Assembly (NCBI GenBank): GCA_963702165.1
Contig: OY969722.1
Location: 620,001-684,000 of the forward strand
Source: Terrimesophilobacter sp963702165
GTDB taxonomy: Bacteria; Actinomycetota; Actinomycetes; Actinomycetales; Microbacteriaceae
Length of the DNA: 64,000 nt
Reading direction: 5' to 3'
Below, piece by piece: positions 62,445-64,000 of the stretch. The position numbers and the translations under genes were made by a program. Each line of letters begins with the position of its first letter. Position 1 is the first letter of the stretch. The notes under the pieces are model-generated. The model searched no databases, was not told the origin of the DNA, and was given only the letters and a program-made list of their open reading frames with translations.

Positions 62445-64000
62445 CAGCTCACGCTCGAATACGCGACGATCCCCCGCCGCACCTGGTCGATCGCCGCGCG
62501 GGCGCGGGCATCCAACGGGGAATCGGCGACGATGGACAGCTGATCGAGAAGGTCGATGGTCTGCTTGGTCATGCGCACGAAGTCGCCGGCGGCGAGGTCA
62601 GTGTCCTCCAGCACCGAGTCGAGGCTGGCCCCATTCGCCCAGCGGTACATCGGCAGGGACAGCCCGGTGGCAAGTGGCTCGCTGCCGGGCAGCCGGTGGT
62701 CACGCTCCAGGTCATCGAGTTGAGCCCACAGCGTTGTCGTGCGGTCGAGCGCGTGCCGGAACGGTCCCTTCGGCAGCCGGTGGTCAGCCGGATACGCGTC
62801 GTCCCGGCGGGGTTCGTAGACGAGGGCGGCCGCCATCGCCGCGAGTCCGGCCGAGTCCAGCTCCGACCAGGCTCCGGTGCGCAGCGACTCCGCGACCAGC
62901 AGGTCACGTTCGCCGTAGATGCGGCGCAGGGTCCTGCCCGGCTGCGCGACGGTGAGCTCGTCCCCTTCCCGCACCAGATAGTCGAGCTCGAGCAGCACGT
63001 CGGTGACTCGGTCGAAGATCTTGGAGATCGCGCCGGTGCGTCCGCTGATCTGGCGACGCAGCTCATCCGTCTGCCGCTTCAACCGCCACCAGCGCTCCGC
63101 CCAGCGGGCGTGCGCCTCCCGATCGGGGCAGCCGTGGCACGGATGCTGCCGGATGCGCTTACGCAGCCCCTGCATCTGGCGTTGGCGCTTGTCGCGTTCG
63201 CTGCGGGACGCCGTTGTGGCCTTCGACGCGCCCTTCCGTTCGAGGTCGCTGAGCTCGCGCCGAAGCCCTGAGTATTCACGGAAGTCGCCGAGGTGGCAGT
63301 GCATCGCCGTCTCGTAGCCCTCGAGCGACTCCTCCTGCGACCGCACCTTGCGGGCGAGGTCGACGACGCCGCGGTCGGCCTGGAACTGGGCGAAGCTGGA
63401 CTCGAGGATCTGCTTTGTGCGGTCCCGGCCGAACTGCGCGATCAGGTTGACCGACATGTTGTAGGTCGGCTTGAAACTCGAGTTCAGCGGGTAGGTGCGG
63501 CGCGAGGCGAGCGAGGCGACCGCTTGCGGGTCCAGCCCGTCCCGCCACTGGATGACGGCGTGCCCCTCGACGTCGATGCCGCGACGGCCGGCGCGTCCGG
63601 TCAGCTGGGTGTACTCCCCCGGCGTGATCGGCACGCGGGCTTCGCCGTTGAACTTCTCGAGCCGCTCCAGCACGACCGTGCGGGCGGGCATGTTGATGCC
63701 GAGCGCGAGGGTCTCGGTGGCGAACACCACCTTGAGCAGCTTGCGCCGGAACAGGTCCTCGACCACTTCCTTGAACGCGGGCAGCAGGCCGGCATGGTGG
63801 GCCGCGACCCCGCGTTCCAACCCGGACAGCCAGTCCCAGTAGCCGAGCACCGCGAGGTCATTGTCGGGGATGGTGCGAACGCTCGCCTCAACGGTGGCGC
63901 GGATCTCGTCGCGCTCGGCGACCGTGGTGAGGACGGCACCCGCACGGAGCACCTGACTGACGGCCTGGTCGCATCCGTTGCGGCTGAAGATGAAGAAGAT
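62444..64000 (-). CDS. DEAD/DEAH-box helicase, Ski2-like/HelY (5' part beyond window)
   Basis: The C-terminal 518 codons of a superfamily 2 RNA helicase; the gene enters from beyond base 64000. The helicase C core is visible: FIFSRNGCDQAV, GVAAHHAGLLPAFKEVVEDLF, KVVFATETLALGINMPARTVV and TQLTGRAGRRGIDVEG (motif VI). A Cys pair region (CHGCPDREAH) and a DSHCT-like C-terminal domain (about the last 170 residues) match actinobacterial HelY. It is upstream of lnt in the same operon. Confidence 0.9.
   Translation of the reverse strand: MFFIFSRNGCDQAVSQVLRAGAVLTTVAERDEIRATVEASVRTIPDNDLAVLGYWDWLSGLERGVAAHHAGLLPAFKEVVEDLFRRKLLKVVFATETLALGINMPARTVVLERLEKFNGEARVPITPGEYTQLTGRAGRRGIDVEGHAVIQWRDGLDPQAVASLASRRTYPLNSSFKPTYNMSVNLIAQFGRDRTKQILESSFAQFQADRGVVDLARKVRSQEESLEGYETAMHCHLGDFREYSGLRRELSDLERKGASKATTASRSERDKRQRQMQGLRKRIRQHPCHGCPDREAHARWAERWWRLKRQTDELRRQISGRTGAISKIFDRVTDVLLELDYLVREGDELTVAQPGRTLRRIYGERDLLVAESLRTGAWSELDSAGLAAMAAALVYEPRRDDAYPADHRLPKGPFRHALDRTTTLWAQLDDLERDHRLPGSEPLATGLSLPMYRWANGASLDSVLEDTDLAAGDFVRMTKQTIDLLDQLSIVADSPLDARARAAIDQVRRGIVAYSSVS

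Overview
The window is a 64-kb piece of a high-GC actinobacterial chromosome. Gene order (a complete division and cell wall cluster followed by sepF, yggT and wag31/divIVA), a QcrCAB-CtaCDEF respiratory supercomplex, RbpA, a DUF3040 gene next to mraZ, and protein sequences of a familiar type point to the family Microbacteriaceae. The genus cannot be fixed from sequence alone. MurE lacks the DNPR motif that selects meso-diaminopimelate, which fits the unusual B-type peptidoglycans of that family.

Region 1 (1-20.1 kb): DUF3040 protein, then mraZ, rsmH, ftsL-like, ftsI, murE, murF, mraY, murD, ftsW, murG, murC, ftsQ, ftsZ, yggS, sepF, yggT, divIVA, lspA and an RluD-type pseudouridine synthase, all on the + strand and mostly overlapping by 1-4 bases. 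Region 2 (20.1-31.5 kb): housekeeping genes dnaE, a flavin reductase, hisD, nrdR, pyrD, a luciferase-like oxidoreductase, a DUF3043 membrane protein, an M20 peptidase and an ErpA-like Fe-S carrier. Region 3 (31.7-39.8 kb): aerobic terminal respiration, ctaC-ctaD-ctaF on + facing ctaE-qcrC-qcrA-qcrB on -, separated by about 0.8 kb of non-coding, hairpin-rich repeats. Region 4 (39.9-57.5 kb): more accessory content: trpD, a lactate 2-monooxygenase/glycerol kinase pair, an AlkX/YcaQ-like protein, an ECF42 sigma factor with its DGPF/YCII partner, an erm methyltransferase with an attenuator-like leader, a heavily decayed NAD-epimerase gene, a DHFR-like protein, a four-gene operon ending in a UvrA-like ATPase, an S9 peptidase and a divergent SDR. 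Region 5 (57.5-64 kb): nfeD-stomatin, a GDPD phosphodiesterase, rbpA, and a minus-strand helicase-lnt-ppm operon cut by the window end.

Two themes stand out. First, genes that should be essential (ftsI, mraY, murD) and also rluD and trpD carry single-base frame changes. In every case, correcting them gives exactly the family length, so they look like assembly or consensus errors rather than biology. Second, several families of intergenic palindromes occur: two copies of a CATCGAGTCGGGA hairpin 26 kb apart, a perfect 18-bp hairpin before ftsZ, a four-copy 16-bp element at 29.0 kb, and the dense array at 34.8-35.6 kb. Most sit between converging genes. The best candidate for a regulatory system of interest is the erm leader: a short peptide ending in Arg-Asp-Arg-Arg-Ala, mutually exclusive stems after it, and a final hairpin that hides the erm ribosome binding site.
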